A DNA stretch of 64,000 bases from Rhizobium sp. 18055 (GCF_902706285.1 NZ_CACSKD010000016.1:1-64000); one strand, 5' to 3'; counted from the stretch's first letter, positions 52,118-61,233 are shown. Numbers and translations: made by a program. The notes: generated from the sequence alone by a model not told the origin.

Positions 52118-53128
52118 CTAGATGGTCTTGGCGTAGGCGACAGCAGTGTCCGACATGCGGCTGGAGAAGCCCCATTCGTTGTCGTACCAGGTCAGGATGC
52201 GCACGAACTTGCCTTCCAGAACCTTGGTCTGGTCGAAGGCGAAGATCGACGAATGGCTGTCATGGTTGAAGTCGCGGGAGACCAGCGGCTCGTCGGTGTA
52301 GCCGAGGATGCCCTTGAGCTTGCCGTCGCCGGCAGCCTTGATGGCTTCGTTGATTTCGGCAACCGTCGTGTCGCGCTTTGCAACGAACTTGAAGTCGACG
52401 ACCGAGACGTTCGGGGTCGGAACGCGGATCGAGGTGCCGTCGAGCTTGCCCTTGAGGTGCGGCAGCACGAGGCCGACGGCCTTGGCAGCGCCGGTCGAGG
52501 TCGGGATCATCGACAGAGCCGCAGCGCGGGCGCGGTAGAGATCCTTGTGCATGGTGTCGAGCGTCGGCTGGTCACCCGTGTAGGAGTGGATCGTGGTCAT
52601 GAAGCCATGATCGATGCCGACGGCGTCGTCGAGAACCTTGACGACCGGCACGAGGCAGTTCGTCGTGCAGGAGGCGTTGGAGATGACCAGGTGGTCCTTG
52701 GTCAGCTGATCGTGGTTGACGCCGAAGACGACGGTCAGGTCAGCGCCATCGGCAGGTGCCGAAACGATGACGCGCTTGGCGCCGGCGGTCAGGTGGGCAG
52801 CAGCCTTGTCACGCGTGGTGAAAATGCCGGTGCATTCCATCGCGATATCGACGCCGAGTTCCTTGTGCGGCAGGGTGGCCGGATCCTTGATCGCGGTAAC
52901 CTTGATCGGCTTGCCGCCGCCGACGATGATGGTGTCGCCTTCGACCTTGACCGATGCCGGGAACTTGCCGTGGATCGAATCGTAGCGCAGCAGGTGGGCG
53001 TTGGTTTCGACAGGGCCGAGGTCGTTGATGGCAACGACTTCGATGTCGGTGCGACCGGATTCGACGATGGCGCGGAGAACGTTGCGGCCGATGCGGCCGA
53101 AGCCGTTAATGGCAACCTTTACAGTCAT
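52118..53128 (-). CDS. gap: Glyceraldehyde-3-phosphate dehydrogenase
   Basis: A 336-residue GAPDH. NAD-binding N-terminus MTVKVAINGFGRIGRNVLR, the catalytic Cys154 in SNASCTTNC, TIHSYTGDQPTLD, SMIPTSTGAAKAVG and WYDNEWGFSSRM. Start at 53128 is decided by GGGAG eight bases before it; the GTG nine bases upstream would sit on top of that site. Between tkt and the gap/pgk pair is a short hairpin, so gap may be transcribed with tkt and from its own promoter. Confidence 0.97.
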   Translation of the reverse strand: MTVKVAINGFGRIGRNVLRAIVESGRTDIEVVAINDLGPVETNAHLLRYDSIHGKFPASVKVEGDTIIVGGGKPIKVTAIKDPATLPHKELGVDIAMECTGIFTTRDKAAAHLTAGAKRVIVSAPADGADLTVVFGVNHDQLTKDHLVISNASCTTNCLVPVVKVLDDAVGIDHGFMTTIHSYTGDQPTLDTMHKDLYRARAAALSMIPTSTGAAKAVGLVLPHLKGKLDGTSIRVPTPNVSVVDFKFVAKRDTTVAEINEAIKAAGDGKLKGILGYTDEPLVSRDFNHDSHSSIFAFDQTKVLEGKFVRILTWYDNEWGFSSRMSDTAVAYAKTI

Positions 53129-53169
53129 ATGTTTCACTCCCGATACGTAGGGCTTGCGTTATGGAATGA

Positions 53170-53189
53170 GGAGCGCCCGGGGGCGCTCC
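53170..53189. other. GC-rich hairpin between tkt and gap
   Basis: Perfect 8-base stem GGAGCGCC / GGCGCTCC with a four-base CGGG loop, 10 bases after the tkt stop. There is no T run, so it is more likely an mRNA stability or processing element than a terminator. Confidence 0.55.
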
Positions 53190-53199
53190 CGAAATCAGA

Positions 53200-55173
53200 T
53201 CAAAGCTTGGCTTCTGCAGCGGCGACCACGGCGTCTGTGGTGATGCCGAACTGCTTGAAGACTTCCTTGGCCGGACCCGAAGCGCCGAAGCCCTTCATGC
53301 CGACGAAGGTGCCTTCAGGGCCGATGAACGCATCCCAGCCTTCGCGAACGGCGGCTTCGACGGCGATCTTGACCGGCGAGGTGCCGATGACTTCGGCGCG
53401 GTAGGCGTCCGGCTGTTCGAAGAACAGTTCGGTCGATGGAACCGAGACGACGCGGACGGAAACGCCCTTGCCTTCGAGAACCGCACGGGCTGCCACTGCG
53501 AGTTCGACTTCGGAGCCCGAAGCGAAGATCGTCACCTTGGCGTCGGCGTTGCCGGCCAGCGTGTAGGCGCCCTGTTCGCACAGGTTCTTCTCGCTGTATT
53601 CGGTGCGGGCCGGTGCCAGGTTCTGGCGGGTGAGCGCCAGGCCGGACGGGCGGTTCTTGGTCTTGATGGCGATCTGCCAGCACTCGGCCGTTTCGGTGGC
53701 GTCGGCAGGGCGGAACATCATCAGGTTCGGGACAGCGCGCAGGCTGGCCATCTGTTCGACCGGCTGGTGGGTCGGACCGTCTTCGCCGACGCCGATCGAG
53801 TCATGCGTCAGAACGTGGATGACGCGGATGCCCATCAGCGAAGCAAGGCGGATCGGAGGGCGGCAATAATCCGAGAAGATCATGAAGCCGCCGCCGTAAG
53901 GGATCAGGCCGCCGTGCAGCGTGATGCCGTTCATGGCCGATGCCATGCCGTGCTCGCGAATGCCCCAGTGCATGTAGCGGCCGGCGAAATCCGTCGGCGT
54001 GATCGAATGCATCTGGCTGGTCTTGGTGTTGTTCGACGGCGTCAGGTCGGCGGAGCCGCCCAGCGTTTCCGGCAGGAAGCCGTTGATGACCTCAAGCGCA
54101 TCTTCCGATGCCTTGCGGGTGGCAATGGTCGGCTTGGTTTCGATCAGCTTCTTCTTGTAGTCGCTGATGGCGGCGTCGAAGCCTGCAGGCAGGTCGCCGG
54201 CCATGCGGCGCGAGAACTCGTCCCTGGCCGATGCCTTGGCGAGACCTGCTTCCCAGGCCTTGACGACGCTTTCCGAACGGGTGCCGGCAACGCGCCATGC
54301 GTCGAGAACGTCAGAGGGAACGACGAAGGGTTCGTATTCCCAGTTCAGCGACTTGCGGGCGGCAGCGATTTCGTCGGCGCCGAGCGGGTTGCCGTGGACC
54401 TTGTGGGTGCCCTGTTTGTTCGGTGCGCCAAAGCCGATGATCGTCTTGCAGGCAATGAAGGTCGGGCGGTCGGACTTGTGGGCTTCTTCGATGGCAGCAG
54501 CAATCGCTGCCTGGTCGTGGCCATCGACTTCAATGGTGTTCCAGTGAACAGCCTTGAAGCGCATGACCTGGTCGGTCGAATCCGACAGGGACACGGCGCC
54601 GTCGATGGTGATCGAGTTGTTGTCCCAGAAGAGAACCAGCTTGTTCAGCTTCAAGTGACCGGCAAGCGCGATCGCCTCGTGGCTGATGCCTTCCATCAGG
54701 CAGCCGTCGCCGCAGATGGCATAGGTGTAGTGATCCTGCAGCTCGGAACCGAACTCCTGGTTCAGCTTGCGCTCGGCGATCGCCATGCCGACGGCATTGG
54801 CAATGCCCTGGCCGAGTGGGCCGGTGGTGGTTTCGATGCCGGTGGCATGACCGTATTCCGGATGGCCGGCGGTCTTCGAACCGAGCTGACGGAACTGCTT
54901 CAGGTCTTCGACCGTCATGTCAGGGTAGCCGGTTAGGTAAAGCAGCGAGTAAAGCAGCATCGAGCCGTGGCCGGCGGACAGCACGAAGCGGTCGCGGTCT
55001 GGCCAATGCGGCTTCTTCGGGTCAAACTTCAGATACTTCGAGAACAGGACGGTTGCGACATCGGCCATACCCATCGGCATGCCCGGATGTCCGGAATTCG
55101 CCTTTTCGACAGCATCCATTGCGAGGAAACGGATCGCATTTGCCATCCGGTCGTGTTGTTCAGGAGAGATCAT
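53200..55173 (-). CDS. tkt: Transketolase
   Basis: A 657-residue, full-length thiamine-diphosphate transketolase. Seen: FLAMDAVEKANSGHPGMPMG, GPLGQGIANAVGMA, the ThDP motif CGDGCLMEG...WDNN, HWGIREHGMASAMNG, and EDGPTHQPVEQMASLRAVPN. It exchanges two-carbon units in the pentose phosphate pathway. First gene of the tkt-gap-(antiporter)-pgk-aldolase minus-strand block. Confidence 0.97.
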   Translation of the reverse strand: MISPEQHDRMANAIRFLAMDAVEKANSGHPGMPMGMADVATVLFSKYLKFDPKKPHWPDRDRFVLSAGHGSMLLYSLLYLTGYPDMTVEDLKQFRQLGSKTAGHPEYGHATGIETTTGPLGQGIANAVGMAIAERKLNQEFGSELQDHYTYAICGDGCLMEGISHEAIALAGHLKLNKLVLFWDNNSITIDGAVSLSDSTDQVMRFKAVHWNTIEVDGHDQAAIAAAIEEAHKSDRPTFIACKTIIGFGAPNKQGTHKVHGNPLGADEIAAARKSLNWEYEPFVVPSDVLDAWRVAGTRSESVVKAWEAGLAKASARDEFSRRMAGDLPAGFDAAISDYKKKLIETKPTIATRKASEDALEVINGFLPETLGGSADLTPSNNTKTSQMHSITPTDFAGRYMHWGIREHGMASAMNGITLHGGLIPYGGGFMIFSDYCRPPIRLASLMGIRVIHVLTHDSIGVGEDGPTHQPVEQMASLRAVPNLMMFRPADATETAECWQIAIKTKNRPSGLALTRQNLAPARTEYSEKNLCEQGAYTLAGNADAKVTIFASGSEVELAVAARAVLEGKGVSVRVVSVPSTELFFEQPDAYRAEVIGTSPVKIAVEAAVREGWDAFIGPEGTFVGMKGFGASGPAKEVFKQFGITTDAVVAAAEAKL

Positions 55174-55507
55174 CGCTATTCCGCATGTTCCGGGTGTCGG
55201 GGGATGGCCTCAAGCCTGCGGAGACCATCAATGAGAGCGGCTGACACATACCAGTTGGAACGGCCAAGTCAATAAATTGAAGGCCTATTAGAGCCGCCGA
55301 ACGACGATTTTTGACATTTGACCAGTGATTTTAACAAAAGTTGAAAGGCAGGGCTCGACCCCATTGATTTCAGTCATCCACAGAATAGGTCACCTGCCGC
55401 CCTGTGGCCTTTATTGACGGGCAGTTGGCGAGCTGCCTATCCTTTTGAAAACATCGCGTCGGCCGTTCTTGCCGATTCGCGGGTCTTGGCGGGGAACCGG
55501 AAGAGAC
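55174..55507. promoter_or_regulatory. 334-base divergent promoter region of tkt and the DUF4164-zapA operon
   Basis: No gene. AT-rich segment around 55290-55340 (TTTTTGACATTTGACC and TTTTAACAAAAGTTG). TTGACATTTGACC could be a -35 element but no clear -10 partner was found by eye. Confidence 0.45.
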
Positions 55508-55783
55508 ATGACGTCCACAGACAAAACCATCGATGCAGCGCTCGCGGAGCTCAGACAGGCGATTTCCGGCCTCGACAACGCCGTTGACGCCAGGCTCGAC
55601 CGCCAGCGCGAAACCGGAGAGATCGAGGGCGAGGTACGCCGCGTGCATGCCGATCGCTCGAAGCTGGCGCAGGAGCTCGACCAGGCCGAATTCCGCGCCA
55701 ACCGGCTGGAAGAGGTCAATCGCGAGGTGTCGCGGCGGCTGGTGACGGCGATGGAGACGATCCGAGCGGTTCTCGACCGCTAG
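55508..55783 (+). CDS. DUF4164 family coiled-coil protein
   Basis: A 91-residue, highly charged helical protein (LAELRQAISGLDNAVDARL, EIEGEVRRVHADRSKLAQEL, RLEEVNREVSRRLVTAMETI). The DUF4164 family is typically encoded directly upstream of zapA in Rhizobiales, and this is the case here (15 bases between). A role in cell division is suggested only by this position. Start 55508 follows CCGGAAGAGAC. Confidence 0.8.
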   Translation: MTSTDKTIDAALAELRQAISGLDNAVDARLDRQRETGEIEGEVRRVHADRSKLAQELDQAEFRANRLEEVNREVSRRLVTAMETIRAVLDR

Positions 55784-55798
55784 TGAAAGGCATTTGAT

Positions 55799-56176
55799 AT
55801 GGCGCAGGTAACGGTAACGATCGACGGCAAGGCCTATCGCATGGCCTGCGAGGAAGGGCAGGAAGATCACCTGACCGATCTCGCCACCCGCTTCGACCGC
55901 TATGTCGGCCATCTCAAGGATCAGTTCGGCGAAATCGGCGATCTCCGGATCACCGTGATGGCCGGGATCATGATCACCGACGAGATCTCGGAACTGACGC
56001 GACGCGTGGCCAGCCTGGAGAGCGAGCTCGACAGCCTGCGCAGCAATCGCGACACGGCGCTGGCGGCAACGACGCGGACGGAAGAGAGCATTGCGGCAGC
56101 GATCGTCGAGGTCAGCGGCCAGCTGCGGGGGATTACCGACAAGCTGAACGGCCGGGCGCCGGCGGCGCTGAACTGA
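55799..56176 (+). CDS. zapA: Cell division protein ZapA
   Basis: A 125-residue ZapA, the small FtsZ-ring associated protein: MAQVTVTIDGKAYRMACEEGQE, LATRFDRYVGHLKDQFGEIGD, ITVMAGIMITDEI, followed by a coiled coil. It bundles FtsZ filaments. Downstream lies a probable 6S RNA, the classical neighbour of zapA in proteobacteria. Confidence 0.92.
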   Translation: MAQVTVTIDGKAYRMACEEGQEDHLTDLATRFDRYVGHLKDQFGEIGDLRITVMAGIMITDEISELTRRVASLESELDSLRSNRDTALAATTRTEESIAAAIVEVSGQLRGITDKLNGRAPAALN

Positions 56177-56216
56177 AGCTTGGACAAAGACACATGAACG
56201 TCCCGCTCAATTAAAT

Positions 56217-56375
56217 CAGGGACCTGGGGCGTCCCCCTCTGGCGTCGCCCATCGATCAGCCTTATATAGCAGTTGCGATCTGCGCCTCTCGACAGGAACC
56301 ACAATCCCTGGGGCCATACTCGATCCAAAGGGAGCTGTCCCTGGCCAGGCCCGTGGGCTTGGACATATGGCGCCC
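56217..56375 (+). ncRNA. ssrS: Probable 6S RNA
   Basis: Begins 40 bases after zapA, the usual place of ssrS in proteobacteria. The sequence CAGGGAC (56217-56223) pairs with GTCCCTG (56337-56343) to close a stem of about 127 bases, and the intervening sequence is rich in G/C blocks typical of 6S (CCTGGGGCG, CAATCCCTGGGGCC). A further hairpin (GTGGGC / GCCCAC) lies after it. 6S RNA binds the housekeeping RNA polymerase and tunes transcription in stationary phase. The ends are approximate, and I have not compared it with a covariance model. Confidence 0.6.
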
Positions 56376-56748
56376 ACCTACGTTTGTAGGCACCCAGGAT
56401 CGTAAAAATCCACCGGTTGCCGCGGATCGCACTTCAATCTCTGCTTTGATCTATAGCTGCTGCCCCCGATATTTGGCGGTGGACAGATGCGGACATTGAC
56501 AACCATGTCGTCTGCAGGACCTTGCCATCGGACCGGCATCCGCCCGGTCTGGGATCGGTCCAGGTCAATCTCTTTTCGTCGGTTCACCGAGGCCGATGAC
56601 GTCGAACTGAAAGCTCGGCATTCCCGTTGCACAAGCGTTCTGGCTACTGCTGAAAATTACCATCCCGATTTTAGACCAATATTCAGCTTTCTGGCGCAGT
56701 TTTAAAGACGATTTTAGAGCTGAGAATTTTTAGAGCCGGAGTATTGCC
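56376..56748. other. 373-base region between the 6S RNA and the diguanylate cyclase
   Basis: No convincing gene. The CCTAC-GTTT-GTAGG hairpin just at its left edge may be part of the 6S end. The formyltetrahydrofolate cyclo-ligase gene that often follows ssrS is not here. The right part is AT-richer and should hold the promoter of the cyclase gene. Confidence 0.45.
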
Positions 56749-57933
56749 ATGACCATTGTGACGCTGGAGCAAGTGGAGGGCGAGATCGCACGCGGCTTCA
56801 GACCTCTTCGCTTCACGCCTGACATAGAGGCACTGTTCCGGAAAGACTACGTTGCAGCAAGAGTACGGCTCATCGCGATCTGGGGCGTGGTCGGCGTGCT
56901 CATCTACGATCTGGTCTATTTCGGGGATCGTGCGATGGTGCCGGATGTGCTTGAGGAGCTTGTCGCGGTTCGCTTCCTGATGTTCACACCGCTGGTGATC
57001 GGCTGTGCGCTGGCCGTACGCCGCTGGCCTAACGCACGACTTTACGATCTTCTGGCCGTTGTCGTCGCCGTGATGGGCGTCACCTTGCCGATGGCTGCTG
57101 CCACGAATAGCGCGAGCCCTTATCTTCTTGTCTATCAGAATTACAATTCCGCAGCCTTCCTATTCTTCGTCATCGCGCTCCGGCCGCGTTTCCCGGCGGT
57201 GCTCGTCGGACTGGCACTGATGTGCGCGGCACATTTCACAACAGCGCGGATGACCGGCGCCTTTGATGCAGTCACCTATGCCGGCATCGTTACATTCTAT
57301 CTGACCCTGTCGATCTTCCTGGCGGTCAGCGCCTATTTCCTGGAACGGACGGATCGGCGGAATTTTCTCAACCAGTTGCGGGGCAGCCTTCTTTATCGGC
57401 AGCTTGAAGACAACGCCGATCGCGACGAACTGACGGGATTGTTGAACCGGCGCTCGCTGGCGCGGATCAGCGATGCGATATGGAACGATGCGGCCGCCCA
57501 GCCGGTCGTCTCCGCGATCCTGCTCGACATCGATCATTTCAAGCGGTTCAACGACGTGCATAGCCATATCGAAGGGGATGCCTGCATACGCTCCGTCTCA
57601 GATTGTATCCGCGATACGGTTGGTGACGCCTATCTGGTGTTCCGCTTTGGTGGCGAGGAAATACTGGTGCTGTCGAACGGACTCGAGCCCCTGCAGGTGG
57701 TGGCAATGGCGGAGCGGATACGCACGGCGATAGAGAACCTTGCCTTGCGCCACTGCGGAATCGAGATCGGCTGCGTGACAGCAAGTCTGGGCGTGGCTTC
57801 GGCGCAACCTGGCGACATGACGTTTGAAAAGCTGTTGCAAAATGCCGACGATGCGCTCTACGAAGCAAAACGCAGGGGCAGAAACAATGTCGCGCCGGGC
57901 AACGGGCTACAGCCAAATACGCTGGTGGCTTAG
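56749..57933 (+). CDS. Membrane-bound diguanylate cyclase
   Basis: A 394-residue protein. The N-terminal 200 residues have five to six hydrophobic segments (LIAIWGVVGVLIYDLVYF, FLMFTPLVIGCALAV, LLAVVVAVMGVTLPM ...), then a GGDEF domain: DELTGLLNRRSL, LLDIDHFKRFND, and the active-site loop FRFGGEEIL. The last motif residue is Ile instead of Phe. No RxxD inhibitory site is seen five residues upstream, so product inhibition may be missing. It should make cyclic di-GMP. Monocistronic. Confidence 0.87.
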   Translation: MTIVTLEQVEGEIARGFRPLRFTPDIEALFRKDYVAARVRLIAIWGVVGVLIYDLVYFGDRAMVPDVLEELVAVRFLMFTPLVIGCALAVRRWPNARLYDLLAVVVAVMGVTLPMAAATNSASPYLLVYQNYNSAAFLFFVIALRPRFPAVLVGLALMCAAHFTTARMTGAFDAVTYAGIVTFYLTLSIFLAVSAYFLERTDRRNFLNQLRGSLLYRQLEDNADRDELTGLLNRRSLARISDAIWNDAAAQPVVSAILLDIDHFKRFNDVHSHIEGDACIRSVSDCIRDTVGDAYLVFRFGGEEILVLSNGLEPLQVVAMAERIRTAIENLALRHCGIEIGCVTASLGVASAQPGDMTFEKLLQNADDALYEAKRRGRNNVAPGNGLQPNTLVA

Positions 57934-58008
57934 CCACTTATTGCGCACTGCGCGAGGCATGCGGTCGGGCGGGGCGCCTTGAATAGGTGACTGCGCCCCG
58001 CCGATGGC

Positions 58009-58464
58009 TTATTCGGCGCCCTGCGACTGCATGCAGGCCATCAGTTCGGTGAAGGCTTCTTCGGTGCCTTCGAGCGGCAGGGTCGCCTCGGTGCCGTTTG
58101 CCTTGATGGTCAGTTCCTTGCCGGTGGTCAGCGCCACGACGGATTCCGATGCGTTCGGGACGTCGATCGTCGCCGTGTGGTCGCTATCGGCGGTGGCGGA
58201 GAAATCGGCCGCGGTGCCGCCATCGACCGACCATGTGCCCTTGACCTGGTCGCCCTTGGCAATGGCGAACTTGTCGGTGTTGGCAAACAGCGCCAGCTTG
58301 TCGCCGACGGCAAGGTAGCCCAGGCCAGCCGTGGTGTTCTGCGCCAGGCAGCCGATGAAGGTGTCGCCATCTTTCATCGGGGTGATGGCGAAATCGCCGG
58401 CATGGGCTGCGGTGCCGCAGAGCAGGGCGGCGAGGGCGGCTGCGGCGATCAGGGTCTTCTTCAT
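58009..58464 (-). CDS. Exported hypothetical protein
   Basis: A 151-residue protein with a clear signal peptide (MKKTLIAAAALAALLCGTAAHA) and a mature part rich in beta-type segments (DGDTFIGCLAQNTTAGLGYLA, GTWSVDGGTAADFSATADSD) and two Cys that could pair. I do not recognise the family. Start 58464 has AAGGAATGAC upstream. Confidence 0.7.
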   Translation of the reverse strand: MKKTLIAAAALAALLCGTAAHAGDFAITPMKDGDTFIGCLAQNTTAGLGYLAVGDKLALFANTDKFAIAKGDQVKGTWSVDGGTAADFSATADSDHTATIDVPNASESVVALTTGKELTIKANGTEATLPLEGTEEAFTELMACMQSQGAE

Positions 58465-58774
58465 GTCATTCCTTGTTGCGCAGATATTGTCTGCGTCGGC
58501 TTCCAATTTATTGTCGGTCGTCGTCCGCTATCGGCCGGCGGTCGCTTACCTGTCGCGGCGGTGCCGGGGGCGGCTTGTCGCGCTGCGGTTGGGGACGGGC
58601 AGGCTTTTGACCTATCGAGACGGCGCTGACAATGCGATCCGGCCCTGTTTCAGCCCCGCGTCCGAACCATTATTGGGGGCGGTCGGGCGCGCCCGCGCAC
58701 CGGCTTTCTTCATGGAAATGACATATGCACTGAGCGCAATTTGCTCGGTCGTGCCAGCGAGCATGTTGAAATCC

Positions 58775-58805
58775 TTGAAATTTCGGCGATTTTCGCCAAT
58801 TTCAA
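58775..58805. promoter_or_regulatory. Inverted repeat in the DUF1127 upstream region
   Basis: Arms TTGAAATT..GGCGA and TCGCC..AATTTCAA (13 paired bases, a two-base bulge, three-base loop). It shares the TTGAAATT core with the palindrome at 47762. Confidence 0.45.
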
Positions 58806-58926
58806 CTGTTTAAAACGGTTTAATGATCTGCTAATTCGCTTGTCCTCGGGAGCGCCGGCATCGCAGCGGTGGTGCTGCGGTGCCGCATAAAACGTTTACG
58901 GTCTATTCTAAGCGCAAAAATATTGA

Positions 58927-58947
58927 GCATAGCTACCTAAGCTATGC
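58927..58947. promoter_or_regulatory. Second inverted repeat in the DUF1127 upstream region
   Basis: Perfect 8-base arms GCATAGCT / AGCTATGC around five bases, 134 bases before the DUF1127 start; compatible with an operator near the promoter. Confidence 0.45.
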
Positions 58948-59080
58948 GTTCTGCGCATTGGTGTGTTGATGCTTTAGCGCTGTTCGATCCGCGTGTTCAT
59001 CCGTATATTCACATCAACAGAGAGACACAGGCAGCAAACACGCTGCCTAGCGCTGGCAAGCCCTAGGAAAGGGGATCATC

Positions 59081-59224
59081 ATGAACGTAGCACGCTCCTT
59101 CAATAACTGGCGCAAGTATCGTCAGACGGTTACCGAACTCGGCCGCATGTCCAACCGCGCACTGCACGACCTCGGCATCGACCGTGGCGACATCCAGCGC
59201 GTTGCCCGCGACGCCACTCGCTAA
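59081..59224 (+). CDS. DUF1127 (YjiS-like) small protein
   Basis: A 47-residue Arg-rich protein: MNVARSFNNWRKYRQTVTEL, then MSNRALHDLGIDRGDIQRVA, which is the DUF1127 signature (L..LS.R.L.DLGI.R.DI). Such proteins are abundant in alphaproteobacteria and in Agrobacterium and Rhodobacter have been tied to RNA and nutrient or stress regulation. AGGAAAGGGG precedes the ATG. Too short for common length cut-offs. A strong terminator follows. Confidence 0.9.
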   Translation: MNVARSFNNWRKYRQTVTELGRMSNRALHDLGIDRGDIQRVARDATR

Positions 59225-59262
59225 CACCTTTATTGCTGCTCCCTGCGAGCAGCCGATGCTTG

Positions 59263-59299
59263 AAACGCCCGTTGCCTGATCGCAGCGGGCGTTTTTGCG
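59263..59299 (+). terminator. Terminator after the DUF1127 gene
   Basis: 13-base stem AAACGCCCGTTGC / GCAGCGGGCGTTT (one G-U pair) with a six-base loop and a T run. Confidence 0.9.
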
Positions 59300-59379
59300 T
59301 TTGCGGCCGGGTGCAGGCGCTGTGCCTTGGGCGATGGTTTTGCTTGCGGATCGCTGGGTGGCGGCGATATGGCAATGGC

Positions 59380-59967
59380 ATGTTCGCACTCACCCGCCTC
59401 GAAACATCAGAGCAGATCGTCAAGAAGAGCCGGTTTCGGGCGGTGGCAGCGCCTGTTGCCTCGGAAAAAGACGCCAGGGATTTTCTGGCGGCACACGGCG
59501 ATCCCGATGCCAATCACAATTGCTGGGCGTGGCGGATCGGGCAGAGTTATCGTTTCAACGATGACGGCGAGCCGAGCGGTACGGCCGGAAAGCCGATCCT
59601 GCAGGCGATCGACGGGCAATCGCTGGACAGCGTCGCCGTCGTGGTTACCCGATGGTTCGGCGGCGTGCTTCTGGGAACCGGTGGGCTGATCCGCGCCTAT
59701 GGCGGCACGGCGTCCATCTGTCTGCGGGCGGCAGCGCTTGTCGAGCTGGTGGCGACCGTCGAGGCTGATATCGCGGTGAATTTCTCGGATCTGGCGCTGG
59801 TCAAGGCGAAGCTTGCGACGTCGCCCGGCGTTCGCGTCCTCAGCGAGGTTTTTGTGGAGGCTGGCGCCCGGCTGGCGCTGGCGATATCGGAGGTGCAGGC
59901 GCCGGAGATTGCCCGCATGCTCAGCGATGCCACCAGCGGACGCGTCGTTGTTGCGCTGCGGCAATGA
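59380..59967 (+). CDS. YigZ/IMPACT family protein (UPF0029)
   Basis: A 195-residue protein with both family signatures: HNCWAWRIG...FNDDGEPSGTAGKPIL and VVVTRWFGGVLLGTGGLIRAYG. C-terminal domain is of the DUF1949 ferredoxin-like type. The family is related to the eukaryotic translation-control protein IMPACT; biochemical role in bacteria is not settled. Start at 59380 begins the conserved part; several frames are open here and the ribosome site is weak. Confidence 0.88.
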   Translation: MFALTRLETSEQIVKKSRFRAVAAPVASEKDARDFLAAHGDPDANHNCWAWRIGQSYRFNDDGEPSGTAGKPILQAIDGQSLDSVAVVVTRWFGGVLLGTGGLIRAYGGTASICLRAAALVELVATVEADIAVNFSDLALVKAKLATSPGVRVLSEVFVEAGARLALAISEVQAPEIARMLSDATSGRVVVALRQ

Positions 59968-60190
59968 GCCGCGTGATGGGCGCCAAGTGCGGCAATTGAC
60001 AATCGCGATATTTTTTCAGGCCTCCGAATCGGCCGGAATGCCCTGTGTCTCCGCGGTTCTGGCCGTGGCTGAAGCCGCATGCGTTGACGTTCCCGGCAAT
60101 GTGACGGAGACTTCGCTTGCTTGCTGCAGTGCGAGTGGTAGTTATTCGCAATAATATCGATTAGATTCTCAATTCGCAGGAGATTATGAG

Positions 60191-61210
60191 ATGCAGCTTG
60201 GCATGGTTGGTTTGGGCCGTATGGGCAGCTACATGGTCCAGCGCTTGATGCGCGATGGCCATGAGTGCGTTGTCTATGACGCAAAGACAGAAAACGTCAC
60301 CGATCTGGTCGGCAAGGGCGCCATCGGCAGTGCCTCGCTGGAAGAGTTCATCTCGAAGCTCTCGCGCCCGCGCGCCGTGTGGCTGATGCTGCCGGCCGCG
60401 ATCACCGACAAGGTCATCGCCCAGATCGCGCCGCTGCTCGACAGCGACGACATCATCATCGACGGCGGCAACTCCTATTACCACGACGATATCCGCCGTG
60501 GCGGCGAACTCATCACCAAGGGCCTGCATTATGTCGACGTCGGCACCAGTGGCGGCGTATTCGGTCTCGAGCGCGGCTATTGCCTGATGATCGGTGGCGA
60601 GAAGCCCATCGTCCAGTCGCTGTCGCCGATCTTCGCGTCGCTGGCACCCGGCGTTGGCGACGTTGCCCCTTCGGCCCAGCGCACCGCGCAGCCGGGCAGC
60701 ACGGCCGAGCAGGGCTATCTGCATTGCGGCCCGCACGGTGCCGGCCACTTCGTCAAGATGGTCCATAACGGCATCGAATACGGCCTGATGGCCGCCTATG
60801 CCGAAGGCCTGAACATCCTCAAGCGTGCCAATATCGGTGCCGACAGCCATGAGGTGGATGCCGAAACCGCGCCGCTCGCCCATCCTGAGCACTACCAGTA
60901 CGACTTCAATCTGCAGGACGTCGCCGAAGTGTGGCGCCGCGGCAGCGTCATCACCTCCTGGCTGCTCGACCTGACATCCGACGCGCTGCATGCCGATCCG
61001 GCGCTCAGCGCCTATGCCGGCCGCGTATCGGATTCCGGCGAAGGCCGCTGGACGATCATGGCGGCGATTGACGAAAGCGTGCCGACGCCGGTTCTGAGTG
61101 CTGCGCTCTACGGCCGCTTCACCTCGCGCGACAACGACGAATTCGCCAACAAGGTGCTGTCGGCGATGCGCGCCGGCTTCGGCGGTCACGTCGAAAAGCC
61201 CAAGGAATAA
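60191..61210 (+). CDS. gnd: 6-phosphogluconate dehydrogenase, short form
   Basis: A 339-residue decarboxylating 6-phosphogluconate dehydrogenase of the short type (about 300-340 residues, instead of about 470). Rossmann start MQLGMVGLGRMGSYMVQRLM, IDGGNSYYHDD, VGTSGGVFGLERGYCLMIGG, and HGAGHFVKMVHNGIEYGLM with the catalytic Lys, then RGSVITSWLLDL. It makes ribulose 5-phosphate and CO2 in the pentose phosphate pathway; short forms often prefer NAD. Ribosome site AGGAGATTATGAG lies before the ATG. Terminator follows. Confidence 0.94.
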   Translation: MQLGMVGLGRMGSYMVQRLMRDGHECVVYDAKTENVTDLVGKGAIGSASLEEFISKLSRPRAVWLMLPAAITDKVIAQIAPLLDSDDIIIDGGNSYYHDDIRRGGELITKGLHYVDVGTSGGVFGLERGYCLMIGGEKPIVQSLSPIFASLAPGVGDVAPSAQRTAQPGSTAEQGYLHCGPHGAGHFVKMVHNGIEYGLMAAYAEGLNILKRANIGADSHEVDAETAPLAHPEHYQYDFNLQDVAEVWRRGSVITSWLLDLTSDALHADPALSAYAGRVSDSGEGRWTIMAAIDESVPTPVLSAALYGRFTSRDNDEFANKVLSAMRAGFGGHVEKPKE

Positions 61211-61233
61211 ACCATTCCGCACGAATGCACATG

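Larger units (their letters stand above)
58465..59080. other. 616-base non-coding region upstream of the DUF1127 gene
   Basis: No gene with coding character on either strand. It contains two inverted repeats (58775-58805 and 58927-58947) and is AT-richer at its right end. It is long for this gene-dense window and may hide an sRNA or a long regulated leader for the DUF1127 gene. Confidence 0.5.
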
